Assembly: GCA_023395735.1 (NCBI GenBank)
Contig: JAEWYI010000026.1
Coordinates: forward strand, 10,624 to 74,623
Source: Cyanobacteria bacterium OH_SFB_17
GTDB lineage: Bacteria; Cyanobacteriota; Vampirovibrionia; Gastranaerophilales; Gastranaerophilaceae
Direction of reading: 5' to 3'
DNA: 64,000 bases
The first letter of the stretch is position 1. The number at the start of each line of letters is the position of its first letter. The position numbers were made by a program, and so were the translations under genes. Below the pieces are notes generated by a model that was not told where the DNA came from, searched no databases, and saw only the letters and a list, made by a program, of their open reading frames with translations. This document shows positions 16,491 through 24,567 of the stretch, piece after piece.

Positions 16491-17354
16491 ATGAGTGATT
16501 TGACAACAAACAGCTATTCTGCTTTTATTCCAGAAATTTGGAGCCAAAAGTTGAATACAATGCTATCAAAAAGTTGTGTTATGCTTCAATGTGTAAACAG
16601 AAATTATGAAGGTGAAATTAAAAATCAGGGTGATAGTGTGAAAATTATTACGCCGGCAGAAGTTTCAATTTCAACAATGGGTTCTTCCGCAATAACTTAT
16701 AATGAGCTTGCTCCAGAAGAAACAGATTTGGTTATTGATCAAAAGAAATTTTTCGCATTTAAGATTAATGATGTTGCACAAGCCCAAGCAAACCAATCAA
16801 TTATGGAAGCGCATCTTCAAAATGCTAAAAAAGCGATAGAGCAGGTTCAAGATTCTTTTTTGCTTGGACAACACGCTTATGTTGATTCTGCAAATATTGT
16901 AGAAGGCGGTTCTGCAATTGTGCTTGATAAATCTACAATTTATGCAAATTTTGTAAAATTAGCATTGAAATTGAAAAATTCAGATGCTGTTTCTAATAAC
17001 CAAAAACCTTGGGTTGTAATCAATCCGACAGTAGAAGCATTTTTGCTACAAAGCACAGAATTTATTGGTGCTCATAACGTTGCAGATGAAACTCTAAGAG
17101 AGGGTGCAATCGGAAGAATTGCAGGCATGGACGTTTTGGTTAGCACAAATTTGAGTGACGTTGATGGTAAATTCTATGTTTTAGCCGGTACAAACGAAGC
17201 GATTACTTTTGCTTCTCAACTTTCTAAAATTGAAAGCTTAAGAGACCAAGATAGCTTCTCTGATTTAGTTAGAGGCTTATATTTGTATTGGGCAAAAACT
17301 GTTCAGCCTAAATCTTTGGCAAAAATGGTTATAACTGTTCCTGCATCCGTGTAG
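16491..17354 (+). CDS. major capsid (coat) protein
   Basis: This 287-residue protein begins with A-F-I-P-E-I-W-S-Q-K-L-N and continues with N-Q-G-D-S-V-K-I, F-F-A-F-K-I-N-D and a C-terminal D-L-V-R-G-L-Y-L-Y-W-A segment. These are typical of HK97-fold coat proteins of the P22-like group in metagenomic phages. It would form the icosahedral shell. It is intact and shorter than P22 coat (about 430), so it probably lacks the extra telokin-like domain. It is followed by a perfect 17-bp terminator hairpin, which could raise coat mRNA over downstream genes. Confidence 0.8.
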   Translation: MSDLTTNSYSAFIPEIWSQKLNTMLSKSCVMLQCVNRNYEGEIKNQGDSVKIITPAEVSISTMGSSAITYNELAPEETDLVIDQKKFFAFKINDVAQAQANQSIMEAHLQNAKKAIEQVQDSFLLGQHAYVDSANIVEGGSAIVLDKSTIYANFVKLALKLKNSDAVSNNQKPWVVINPTVEAFLLQSTEFIGAHNVADETLREGAIGRIAGMDVLVSTNLSDVDGKFYVLAGTNEAITFASQLSKIESLRDQDSFSDLVRGLYLYWAKTVQPKSLAKMVITVPASV

Positions 17355-17373
17355 GCGTATTAATAAAAAAATT

Positions 17374-17410
17374 AGCGGGGCAAAAAAGGCAAAGCCTTTT
17401 TTGCCCCGCT
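17374..17410 (+). terminator. terminator after the coat gene
   Basis: A perfect 17-bp stem (AGCGGGGCAAAAAAGGC and complement) with an AAA loop. The T-run is inside the stem rather than after it, so termination may be partial. Confidence 0.7.
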
Positions 17411-17431
17411 TGATTTTTGAAAGGAAAAAAT

Positions 17432-17677
17432 ATGTTTAGCAATATAAAAATAAAAATTACAGAGCTCGCTTATTCTGCTGTGACTATCGCAGAAGATACT
17501 CTTTCCACATCAACAGGCCAAGACAAAAAGAAAGCTGCTGTAGAATATGTTGTTTCTATGCTGCCTATTGCAGGGCCTTTTAAACCTGTTTTAATTTTAC
17601 TTTTGTCAAAATTTATAGATCAGGCAGTAGAAAGCGCTGTTTCATATATGAAAAACATAAAGAATTCGGAGGAATAA
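17432..17677 (+). CDS. putative phage holin (LL-H-like) or small virion protein
   Basis: The ATG at 17432 follows a GAAAGGA ribosome binding site and gives 81 residues; an upstream in-frame TTG overlaps that site. A helical N-terminus is followed by D-K-K-K-A-A-V-E-Y-V and a moderately hydrophobic segment (S-M-L-P-I-A-G-P-F-K-P-V-L-I-L-L-L). The layout resembles LL-H-type holins, which carry the D-K-K-x-A-V-x-Y-V pattern. The cell-wall amidase of the cluster lacks a signal peptide and would need such a pore. The next gene's ATG directly follows the stop codon. The call is tentative. Confidence 0.5.
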   Translation: MFSNIKIKITELAYSAVTIAEDTLSTSTGQDKKKAAVEYVVSMLPIAGPFKPVLILLLSKFIDQAVESAVSYMKNIKNSEE

Positions 17678-18541
17678 ATGGAGTTCGAAAATATAGATTC
17701 ATCTTATGCCGAAGGCCAAGATGACCAATTGCAAGCGGTTAAGAGTGATGAAAAGAATATTTTGTCGCAAAATGAGGAATCATTTACTCATATTAACGAG
17801 AATATTGAAGAAGTTGAAAATTCTAAAATCATTAATGTTGAAAAAGAACTTTATGACGAAGTTTTGGATAAACTTGATATTCAAAAAAAGAATGTTGACG
17901 ATATACAAAACCAAAATGTTGAGAAAACACAGGTTGTTCAAAACAATTTTCAAAATTCTTTGATAAAGTCAAATGTTGAAAAAGCAATAAAAAATGATTT
18001 TATAAAAATTCAGCAAATGCAAAAAGCAGGCTTGATAAATTCTGCACAAGGGCAAAATTTACAAAAACAAGTACTAAGAAAAGCGTTTGATACTTTAGTA
18101 CAGGCAGAAAAAAGCAAAGCAACTGCATTTTCTCAAAATTCAGTAGGCAAAAATTCAAATGAAATGAGCGCTCTTGAAGACTTTACAAAAACAAATCCAG
18201 ACTTTTTCAATGCAAATGGGAGAAAGGAAGTTTATGAGTTTTTGAAAACCGGTGTAGGTTCTATTGGAAAAGATGAATTGAATAAAATATCAGAAATTGT
18301 AAGAATAGTTGAAAAATCAGCAATAGATAGATATTTGCAAAAGGTGTCTTACGAAAAAACTTTAAAAGATTCAAATGAAACTGCAAAGAAAAGATTGACT
18401 GCAAATGCGCAAAAATCTCGTTCTGCTGTGAATCTTTCAAGAAATTTTACACGTGAGCAAATCGGCAAAATGTCAAGTGCAGAATTTACAAAGTATGAGT
18501 CACAAATTATGGAACAGCTTAAAAAAGGGCTCATCAAGTAA
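17678..18541 (+). CDS. putative scaffolding protein
   Basis: This 287-residue, highly charged protein rich in Asn, Gln, Lys and Glu has long predicted helices, no hydrophobic core segment and no cysteine. The C-terminus holds a basic helix pair (F-T-R-E-Q-I-G-K-M-S, then Q-L-K-K-G-L-I-K). This matches the design of P22-like scaffolds, which are elongated and dock to coat by a short basic C-terminal helix-turn-helix. It lies next to the coat gene as expected, but after it rather than before. The ribosome binding site GGAGG overlaps the end of the holin-like gene. Confidence 0.6.
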   Translation: MEFENIDSSYAEGQDDQLQAVKSDEKNILSQNEESFTHINENIEEVENSKIINVEKELYDEVLDKLDIQKKNVDDIQNQNVEKTQVVQNNFQNSLIKSNVEKAIKNDFIKIQQMQKAGLINSAQGQNLQKQVLRKAFDTLVQAEKSKATAFSQNSVGKNSNEMSALEDFTKTNPDFFNANGRKEVYEFLKTGVGSIGKDELNKISEIVRIVEKSAIDRYLQKVSYEKTLKDSNETAKKRLTANAQKSRSAVNLSRNFTREQIGKMSSAEFTKYESQIMEQLKKGLIK

Positions 18542-18610
18542 GGAAAATAGGGTAGGGGCTGGGGTTTTTATATGCTCCTATCCATAATTCCTATCCAAAA
18601 AGGAGAGAAG

Positions 18611-19249
18611 ATGAATTATTTTGATTTAATTAACAAATGTCTTGTCGAATTAAATTACAAAACGTGTGAATCGTTTACTGATTTGACAAAGAACGATCAT
18701 GAGAAAATAAAAAATATTTTAAATATAATTAACGCAGAAGTTTGCGGATTTGATAATTGGAATTTTCTTTTGAGAAAATTAGATGTGTTTTTGCCTAAAA
18801 ATACTTCTGAAATTTTTAATAGTGTTGACGGAAGAATCCATGCTATTTATATTGACGATAAAAAGTATGAATATTTCCACGATTTTGAAAAATTTATGCT
18901 AAACAGGCAACCCGCAAATACATATACAGTGTTTAATGACAAAATTCTTTTGCCGCTATTTAGTCAAAATAAAAATGCGCAAATCATTTATTATACAAAT
19001 AATTTTGCGAAAGATGAAAACGGAAGCGACATTCTTTCTATGATAGCAGAAAAACATCAATCGTCGATTCCTTTTCCTTTTGTTGAGCCAATTTTGGTCT
19101 ATGGTACATGTATGAGACTAAAAGGTAACACTGAATACAGCAAATTTTCTTACTGGTATGGTATGTATAAAGATTCGCTTGCAAATATGCGATCTAAAAT
19201 AGGTTCAGATGCCTTGGCAACACCAAAAATCAAGCTCGAAAGGCAATAG
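18611..19249 (+). CDS. head-tail adaptor / tail accessory protein (P22 gp4-like), probable
   Basis: The ATG at 18611 is preceded by AAAGGAGAG, so the upstream in-frame start at 18572 is rejected. The protein has 212 residues. It starts Y-F-D-L-I-N-K-C-L-V-E-L-N-Y and contains D-N-W-N-F-L-L-R (early) and a C-terminal Y-W-Y-G-M-Y-K-D-S-L helix. This layout, a helical bundle around a beta insertion, resembles podovirus adaptor proteins that bind the portal ring and continue the tail (P22 gp4, T7 gp11). The identification is by pattern and context. Confidence 0.55.
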   Translation: MNYFDLINKCLVELNYKTCESFTDLTKNDHEKIKNILNIINAEVCGFDNWNFLLRKLDVFLPKNTSEIFNSVDGRIHAIYIDDKKYEYFHDFEKFMLNRQPANTYTVFNDKILLPLFSQNKNAQIIYYTNNFAKDENGSDILSMIAEKHQSSIPFPFVEPILVYGTCMRLKGNTEYSKFSYWYGMYKDSLANMRSKIGSDALATPKIKLERQ

Positions 19250-19460
19250 TAAAATTTAAAAATGAAAAACAGGAAGGCTTAAAAAGTTAAACTAAAAAAC
19301 AGGCAAGTCAGATGAAAGGAAATATCGAAACATGCCCAATAGATTTTAGTTTCCCATTCTTAGTCCCCCCTGTTAAGATTTTACACTAGCCGAAATATAA
19401 ATAGCATGACTATTATATACTTTTTTTTGGAAAAACACAAATAATTATAAGAAATGTAAT

Positions 19461-19895
19461 ATGAAAAACTTAACAAAACAACAAAAACAATTTGTACAAG
19501 AATACATCAAAAGCCTTGATGCTGAACAATCTGCGCGCAATTCTGGTTATAAAACTAAGGATTTGAAAATTGTAACGGAACGTTTACTTTCTAACAATTT
19601 CGTAATAAAAGAGATAAATAATCAGTTAAAAAAACAGATTTCAGCTTTGAGGGTTAACAAGGGGTATGTTGTACAAAAATTCCTAGAAATAGCAGAATTT
19701 TCTCTTGAAGAAGAAGATATTTTAGATAAAGACGGTGGTTATACAGGCAAAAGAAGGCTTAGAGATGCTACGGTCGGACTTCGGGCTTTGGAATCTTTGT
19801 GCAAGCATTTAGGCTTCAGTGAAAAAGATGGGGCTGACATTGATGATAGTCCTAAAATTATTACGATAAGCAATCTTGATGAAAATAAAATATAG
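19461..19895 (+). CDS. terminase small subunit
   Basis: This 144-residue protein starts L-T-K-Q-Q-K-Q-F-V-Q-E-Y and continues with E-Q-S-A-R-N-S-G-Y, the helix-turn-helix signature of the terminase_2 family, which recognises DNA to begin packaging. A central helical oligomerisation region contains R-R-L-R-D-A-T-V-G-L-R-A-L-E. Unlike in most phages, the large subunit is not adjacent; it lies 3.3 kb downstream at 23199. There is no clear ribosome binding site. The 211-base gap before it (19250-19460) holds no convincing gene or promoter. Confidence 0.8.
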   Translation: MKNLTKQQKQFVQEYIKSLDAEQSARNSGYKTKDLKIVTERLLSNNFVIKEINNQLKKQISALRVNKGYVVQKFLEIAEFSLEEEDILDKDGGYTGKRRLRDATVGLRALESLCKHLGFSEKDGADIDDSPKIITISNLDENKI

Positions 19896-19906
19896 GAGTT
19901 CTAAAA

Positions 19907-20263
19907 ATGAAAAAAGACATAATTACTGATGAGCAAAGACTTTTAAGCAGTGCATCTTTGGATGATTTGATAAAGATGAAAATGGAAGAAGAAATGCTTA
20001 AGGAATTTGAAAAATCTAAAATCGTTAAGGAAAAACAGGTTATTACTGATATTTCAAAGGTGCCTTCAGATTTAATCTTTAGTAAAGGATCTGTTTTTAA
20101 AATTTTTAACAGAAAAAACAAGCTAGAATCTTTTATCAATGGAATTCAGGCTGAGGCAATGTTGGGTTTGCAGACTGCATTGAGGGAAAAAATTAAATCA
20201 GGACAAATGGATGCTTTTTCAACGGAAAATGCTTATGTGAAATTTGAGAAAATTGTTTTGTAG
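19907..20263 (+). CDS. hypothetical protein of the phage cluster
   Basis: The 118-residue protein has a strongly charged helical N-terminal half (K-M-K-M-E-E-E-M-L-K-E-F-E-K) and a second half with I-F-N-R-K-N-K-L-E-S-F-I-N-G. It follows the small terminase gene by 11 bases with a TAGGAG ribosome binding site, so the two are co-expressed. No family was recognised. A role in packaging or as a minor scaffold is possible from position alone. Confidence 0.6.
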   Translation: MKKDIITDEQRLLSSASLDDLIKMKMEEEMLKEFEKSKIVKEKQVITDISKVPSDLIFSKGSVFKIFNRKNKLESFINGIQAEAMLGLQTALREKIKSGQMDAFSTENAYVKFEKIVL

Positions 20264-20299
20264 TTTAATTTTAAAATAATTTTACTAGATACATCAAGA

Positions 20300-20343
20300 G
20301 GGTCCAACTATTTAAACAAAGTTTTGTTTAAATGGTTGGACCC
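20300..20343. terminator. hairpin between convergent genes
   Basis: A long inverted repeat (GGGTCCAAC... GTTGGACCC with an A/T-rich continuation) lies between the end of the 118-residue gene and the end of the minus-strand gene. It has no clear T-run, so its strength as a terminator is uncertain. Confidence 0.5.
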
Positions 20344-20374
20344 ACAAATTTTAAAACGAGGTTTTATGTTTGTA

Positions 20375-20830
20375 TTATTGAAGAATTATTGAAAAAATTT
20401 CATTTGCAAAAAGTACAAAGAACAAAAGCAAAACAAGTATAGCTAAAGCTTTTTGTGTATCTGCAAATAAAAATTCTCTTTTATTTTTTCTTAAATCTTT
20501 TATTCCTACAAATTCGTCTGTAAAAGGTTTTGCAGGGAGTGATTTTTCCATTTCTTCTATCACTTTTCCAAGTTTAACTTTTATCAAAAAGTTATAAGAG
20601 TCCATATTCATCCACCAAAGAATACAAATGGTCATGCCTGCAGCTGAAAAAATCAGAGTTGACGTTAGTCCATAAGCAAAAGTGAAATCTTTGGTTAAGA
20701 ACATGATTAAAATCAAACCTAGGTTAAGAACAAGATAAAATTTGTTTGTAAAAAAACTTCTGTCAACAAAATGTTCTTTTTGCTCTGTGTAGAGCTTGTA
20801 TTGTTGGAATAAAATTTCGTCAGAATTCAT
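20375..20830 (-). CDS. RipA-like small membrane protein, opposite strand within the phage cluster
   Basis: The 151-residue protein has a cytoplasmic start with Q-Q-Y-K-L-Y-T-E-Q. A hydrophobic pair lies near residues 30-73, with W-W-M-N-M-D-S-Y at its end. A linker with V-I-E-E-M-E-K-S-L-P follows, and the C-terminal hydrophobic segment is at about 126-148. This order (Y-K-L-Y, two segments, S-Y-x-x-L, E-x-E-x-x-L-P) resembles the RipA family of octameric membrane proteins, from memory. It is the only gene of the cluster on the minus strand, with its own AAAGG ribosome binding site, as for an acquired cargo (moron) gene. Superinfection exclusion or another host-benefit role is conceivable. 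Confidence 0.55.
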   Translation of the reverse strand: MNSDEILFQQYKLYTEQKEHFVDRSFFTNKFYLVLNLGLILIMFLTKDFTFAYGLTSTLIFSAAGMTICILWWMNMDSYNFLIKVKLGKVIEEMEKSLPAKPFTDEFVGIKDLRKNKREFLFADTQKALAILVLLLFFVLFANEIFSIILQ

Positions 20831-20873
20831 ATAAACACCAGCCTTTCGTTGGAATAATTGTAAGGGTATATAG

Positions 20874-21422
20874 ATGAAAAGTCAAGAGTTAAAATCATTT
20901 AAGTTTGTCAAGATAATAATTGACAGAAAAAATAATCAATTTAAAAATTTGCATTTTTTACCAAAAATCGTTGATTTGTACAAAAAATTTTCAAAATATT
21001 TATCAGATGATTATTTTTTGAATAGAGACAAAAACATTATTGATGCAGTAATGCAGCTTATAGAATCAGTGGGTCCCTATTTTTGGGTGGTTGTAGATAG
21101 CGAAAGTCAGAAATTTGCAGGAATAGGTTTTTTAGAAAATTGGGTGGGAAGTAAAAATCAAGCTCATTCGGTAGAGGTTACGACATGTTTTCATCCTGAA
21201 TACTGGGGAAAATATACAAAAATTTGTGCTAAAAAATTTATAAAATATTGTTTCAAAAAATATAAATTAAAAAAGATGAAAGCATGTATTTTTCCTCAAA
21301 ACACAAGGGTTAGGGCTTTGTTGAAACAGGCCGGTTTTAAATATGAAGCAAGATTGTATGCAGAAACATTGAAAGATGGAAAATTTCAAGATATCGAAGT
21401 TTTTTCAATAATTCGTAAATAA
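20874..21422 (+). CDS. GNAT-family acetyltransferase in the virion operon
   Basis: The 182-residue protein has the GNAT layout: F-W-V-V-V-D strand, F-A-G-I-G-F strand, V-E-V-T-T-C-F-H-P-E-Y-W-G-K-Y for the acetyl-CoA loop region, and the late A-L-L-K-Q-A-G-F-K-Y-E-A segment typical of small N-acetyltransferases. The acceptor is unknown. The gene lies 12 bases before the portal gene and shares its strand. GNAT genes occur inside some phage structural operons, where modification of virion or host proteins has been suggested but not settled. Confidence 0.75.
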   Translation: MKSQELKSFKFVKIIIDRKNNQFKNLHFLPKIVDLYKKFSKYLSDDYFLNRDKNIIDAVMQLIESVGPYFWVVVDSESQKFAGIGFLENWVGSKNQAHSVEVTTCFHPEYWGKYTKICAKKFIKYCFKKYKLKKMKACIFPQNTRVRALLKQAGFKYEARLYAETLKDGKFQDIEVFSIIRK

Positions 21423-21434
21423 AGGAGATTAATA

Positions 21435-23096
21435 ATGGAATTTAACAAAACTTATGAAGATTTAACAACAACACTAGAGGCAGATGAGGAGTTGCTTTTA
21501 GTTCAGAAACTTCCACAAAAATATGATGAATATGAAGCTTCCAGAACAGAGCAGCTGACCGACATAAAATTAATGCGTGATACTATTTATACAAATCAGG
21601 TTCCCAAAATCAACGGTTGGGATTCAAAAATTGAACTTCCTGATATTTATGAGTTAGCGCAGACATTAAAATCACACATTAGTGACAATTTGTACTCTCA
21701 TCCGGATGCAATGTTTGATGTGTCAGGTACAAATCCTCAGTCGCAAGCTTTCGCCAATCGCCAAAAGGCTATGTTGGTAAATACTTTTGAGCAAATGAAG
21801 CTTGAAAATGAGTTGGAAAAAGTTATAGACGGAATTGTTGAATCAGGAGAATCAACTCTTTTTGTGGGGTGGGAAACCGATATAAAATCAATAAGAAGAG
21901 CTCAAAATATTGAAGAGCAACTTGTTGCGCCAACTGATGACGGGTTTGTAGTTGAAAGCAAAATTGTATATGATAATCCAAAAATTAAATATATAAGTCC
22001 TGAAGATTTTGTTTTTGATACAGTTTCCAAAGATAATTGGGATGGCTGTTTAAAAATTTATCGAAATTATTCAAATATTGAGGAATTGGTTATTAACAAA
22101 GCAAATAATTTGTTGACCGAAGAAAAAATCGAGACTTTGAAAGGGGTGGTGGATAATAAATTTAAAAAAGATACAGATAAGTCAGTAGATGACAAAAGGG
22201 TTGAAGTTCTTGAATGTTGGGGTGATATTGAGTTAAGTAATGGAGAAATTTTAAAAAATTGGCTTGTCGTTGTGGCAGCAAGACGAGAAATCATAAGATT
22301 TGAACCAAATCCTTTTATTGCAAATCCATTTATCCACGCAAATATTATTGAATGTCCAAGAACATGTCGAGGAATTTCTCCTCTCAGAGTTGCTTTAATT
22401 TTAAATAATATTTCATCCACAATTTTAAACAAACAAATTGATGCTCTTGCCTTGATGATGAATCCACCATACTTGGCGCCTAAAGGTTGTTTCAAAGGGG
22501 AGCAGGTTGTAAAACCTGGAAAAATTATTGAGTATGATTCAGCACTTATGCCTACAGCTCCTACTGCACTAAGTTTTGATAAAGCAATGCAGGGATGGGA
22601 GTTTTTGACTTATTTTAAATCGACTATTGAAAGTGCAACAGGGATTTTTAATAATATGTCCGGAAATCTTCAAACAGAGCAACGAACAGCAACAGAATTG
22701 AATTATTCTGTATCAGGGCAAACAACAAGATTGAATATGATGCTTGATGCAATTAATCGAAAAATTATAATTCCTATGGTAGAAAAAACAGCCGAGTTGA
22801 TTGCAAATTTTAAAATTGGCCGCGAAATGATAAGTATTAATGATAGGGGAAGAACCTATTTTATTGAAATAGATGATGGGATAAGAAATGCAAATTATAT
22901 ATACAGATATGGTGACAGAAAAGCAACAATGGAGAGAAAAACAAAAATCAATGAGGTTTTCACAATCGTAAAATCGTTCGCAGAAGTACCTGCTGTTTCA
23001 AACCGTATAAACTGGCTTGAGTGTTTTAAATTTGCTCTTGAACAGTATGGAATTGAAAATGCTAATAATTTTTTGATTGATAATACTTTGAATTAA
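21435..23096 (+). CDS. portal protein (head-tail connector), podovirus type
   Basis: The 553-residue protein has an early region with W-D-S-K-I-E-L-P-D and a central segment E-C-P-R-T-C-R-G-I-S-P-L-R-V-A. A long helical C-terminal part holds R-T-A-T-E-L-N-Y and R-L-N-M-M-L-D-A-I-N-R-K, which is typical of the portal wing, stem and crown of short-tailed phages. The portal forms the dodecameric DNA entry ring. The reading frame is intact. A strong AAAGGAG ribosome binding site is present. It precedes the large terminase by about 100 bases containing a hairpin (23104-23133). Confidence 0.8.
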   Translation: MEFNKTYEDLTTTLEADEELLLVQKLPQKYDEYEASRTEQLTDIKLMRDTIYTNQVPKINGWDSKIELPDIYELAQTLKSHISDNLYSHPDAMFDVSGTNPQSQAFANRQKAMLVNTFEQMKLENELEKVIDGIVESGESTLFVGWETDIKSIRRAQNIEEQLVAPTDDGFVVESKIVYDNPKIKYISPEDFVFDTVSKDNWDGCLKIYRNYSNIEELVINKANNLLTEEKIETLKGVVDNKFKKDTDKSVDDKRVEVLECWGDIELSNGEILKNWLVVVAARREIIRFEPNPFIANPFIHANIIECPRTCRGISPLRVALILNNISSTILNKQIDALALMMNPPYLAPKGCFKGEQVVKPGKIIEYDSALMPTAPTALSFDKAMQGWEFLTYFKSTIESATGIFNNMSGNLQTEQRTATELNYSVSGQTTRLNMMLDAINRKIIIPMVEKTAELIANFKIGREMISINDRGRTYFIEIDDGIRNANYIYRYGDRKATMERKTKINEVFTIVKSFAEVPAVSNRINWLECFKFALEQYGIENANNFLIDNTLN

Positions 23097-23103
23097 TTTT
23101 CTT

Positions 23104-23133
23104 AATAACGCGCCAGCGTCGCTGGCGCATTAT
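23104..23133 (+). terminator. hairpin between portal and large terminase genes
   Basis: Core GCGCCAGC / GCTGGCGC with a GTC loop, flanked by AATAA and TTATT. The same core recurs at 50707-50727. Confidence 0.65.
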
Positions 23134-23198
23134 TAATTATTAGGTATTATGGGAAACTACAATCCATTTTGAGAATAAAACATAGTCGGGATTTTTAC

Positions 23199-24491
23199 AT
23201 GAAATATAATTTATTAAAGTCGCAGAGAGAATTTTTAGAGATTCCGCATGATTACAGCTTGGATGTGGCTGTTTATCAGGGAGGTTTTGGCTCCGGAAAA
23301 ACTTTTGCAGGGTCTCTTCTTGGAATTTTATTATGTATGAAATTTCCTGGAATAAGAGGGCTTGTTGGCGCTCAGACATATACTTTGGTCAGAGATACTA
23401 CACTTCAGACTTACTTTGAGCATTTGGATAATCTTAAATTTAAGGAAGGGAAAGATTATGATTGGTCTTCTTCGCTTCAAAAATTGACTTTTAAAAACGG
23501 TTCTGAGATTTTGTTTCGTCATTTTGATGAGCCAAATAAGTTGAAATCTTTAAACTTAGGATTTGTTGAAATCGAGGAAATGTCAGACATTCCTTTTTCT
23601 ACGTTTAAGATGCTTTTGGGTAGAATGAGGCAGTCGGTAAAGTCTAATTGGCAAGATTTTACTTACAGGATTTTTGGGCATACAAACCCTGAATTTCAAA
23701 GGGGTTGGGTATATAAAACTTTTTTGGAAGATATAAAACCTAATTACAGACTTATTTCTGCTCCTACAACACAAAATATTTATTTACCTGAGGGATTTTG
23801 TGATGAGTTGAAAAAATTGTACGATGAAGAGTATTATAGAATTTTTGTTCTTGCTCAAAACGGGGAATATGATAAGGGGCTTATAATAAAAGATTTTTCA
23901 TCCGAAAATATCAAAAATATTGAGTATCAGCAAGATATGGATTTGCATATTACTTGTGACTTTAACGTTGATCCAATGGCGTGGATTTTAGCTCATAAAA
24001 CCGAAGAAAAAGTTTTTTTCTTTGATGAACTTGTGATTGAAAACACAACTACTGCAAAGGCATGCGATGAATTTTTCTACAGATATCCAAAGCACAAAGG
24101 TAAAATTATAATTAACGGAGATGCATCAGGGGATAATAGAAGCTGTACAAGCGAGTTTACAAATTATGTAATCATAAAGAAAAAACTTGAAAGCTTTGGT
24201 TATCAAGATGTTGAAATTAAAATTAAGGCTTTTAATCCGCCAATAAAAAACAGAATTATGGCTTTCAATTCAAAAGTTCGCTCGGCTGATGGTGAGGTGA
24301 AGCTTTTTGTTGATAAAAAATGTGAAAAATTACTATATAATATATACAATTTGAGATACAAAGAAGGTTCTTCAAAAATTGATTTGCCGACTTATACTCA
24401 AATAAAACAAGCAAAAGAATTGAAATTTCTTGGGCATCCAATGGATGCCGCCTCATATTTGGTTGAATTTTATTGGCCAATTTCTTTGTAA
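23199..24491 (+). CDS. terminase large subunit (ATPase and nuclease)
   Basis: The motor that packages DNA into the head. With the ATG at 23199 it has 430 residues; a TTG 30 bases upstream is in frame, and neither has a good ribosome binding site. The Walker A G-G-F-G-S-G-K-T is at residues 28-35. The Walker B-type segment is F-V-E-I-E-E-M. The RuvC-like nuclease carries Asp residues in D-F-N-V-D-P-M-A-W, N-G-D-A-S-G-D and H-P-M-D-A-A. All catalytic positions appear intact, so the packaging motor could be functional. Confidence 0.88.
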   Translation: MKYNLLKSQREFLEIPHDYSLDVAVYQGGFGSGKTFAGSLLGILLCMKFPGIRGLVGAQTYTLVRDTTLQTYFEHLDNLKFKEGKDYDWSSSLQKLTFKNGSEILFRHFDEPNKLKSLNLGFVEIEEMSDIPFSTFKMLLGRMRQSVKSNWQDFTYRIFGHTNPEFQRGWVYKTFLEDIKPNYRLISAPTTQNIYLPEGFCDELKKLYDEEYYRIFVLAQNGEYDKGLIIKDFSSENIKNIEYQQDMDLHITCDFNVDPMAWILAHKTEEKVFFFDELVIENTTTAKACDEFFYRYPKHKGKIIINGDASGDNRSCTSEFTNYVIIKKKLESFGYQDVEIKIKAFNPPIKNRIMAFNSKVRSADGEVKLFVDKKCEKLLYNIYNLRYKEGSSKIDLPTYTQIKQAKELKFLGHPMDAASYLVEFYWPISL

Positions 24492-24567
24492 CAAATTGTT
24501 AATATAATTAAAGGTTATTAAAAAATATTCCGATATAAAAAAAGGATGATATAAAAGGAGTATTTTA

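Noticed and set aside
19312..19389. 25-residue frame before the small terminase
   Set aside because: Too short, no support from composition, and no terminator or partner.
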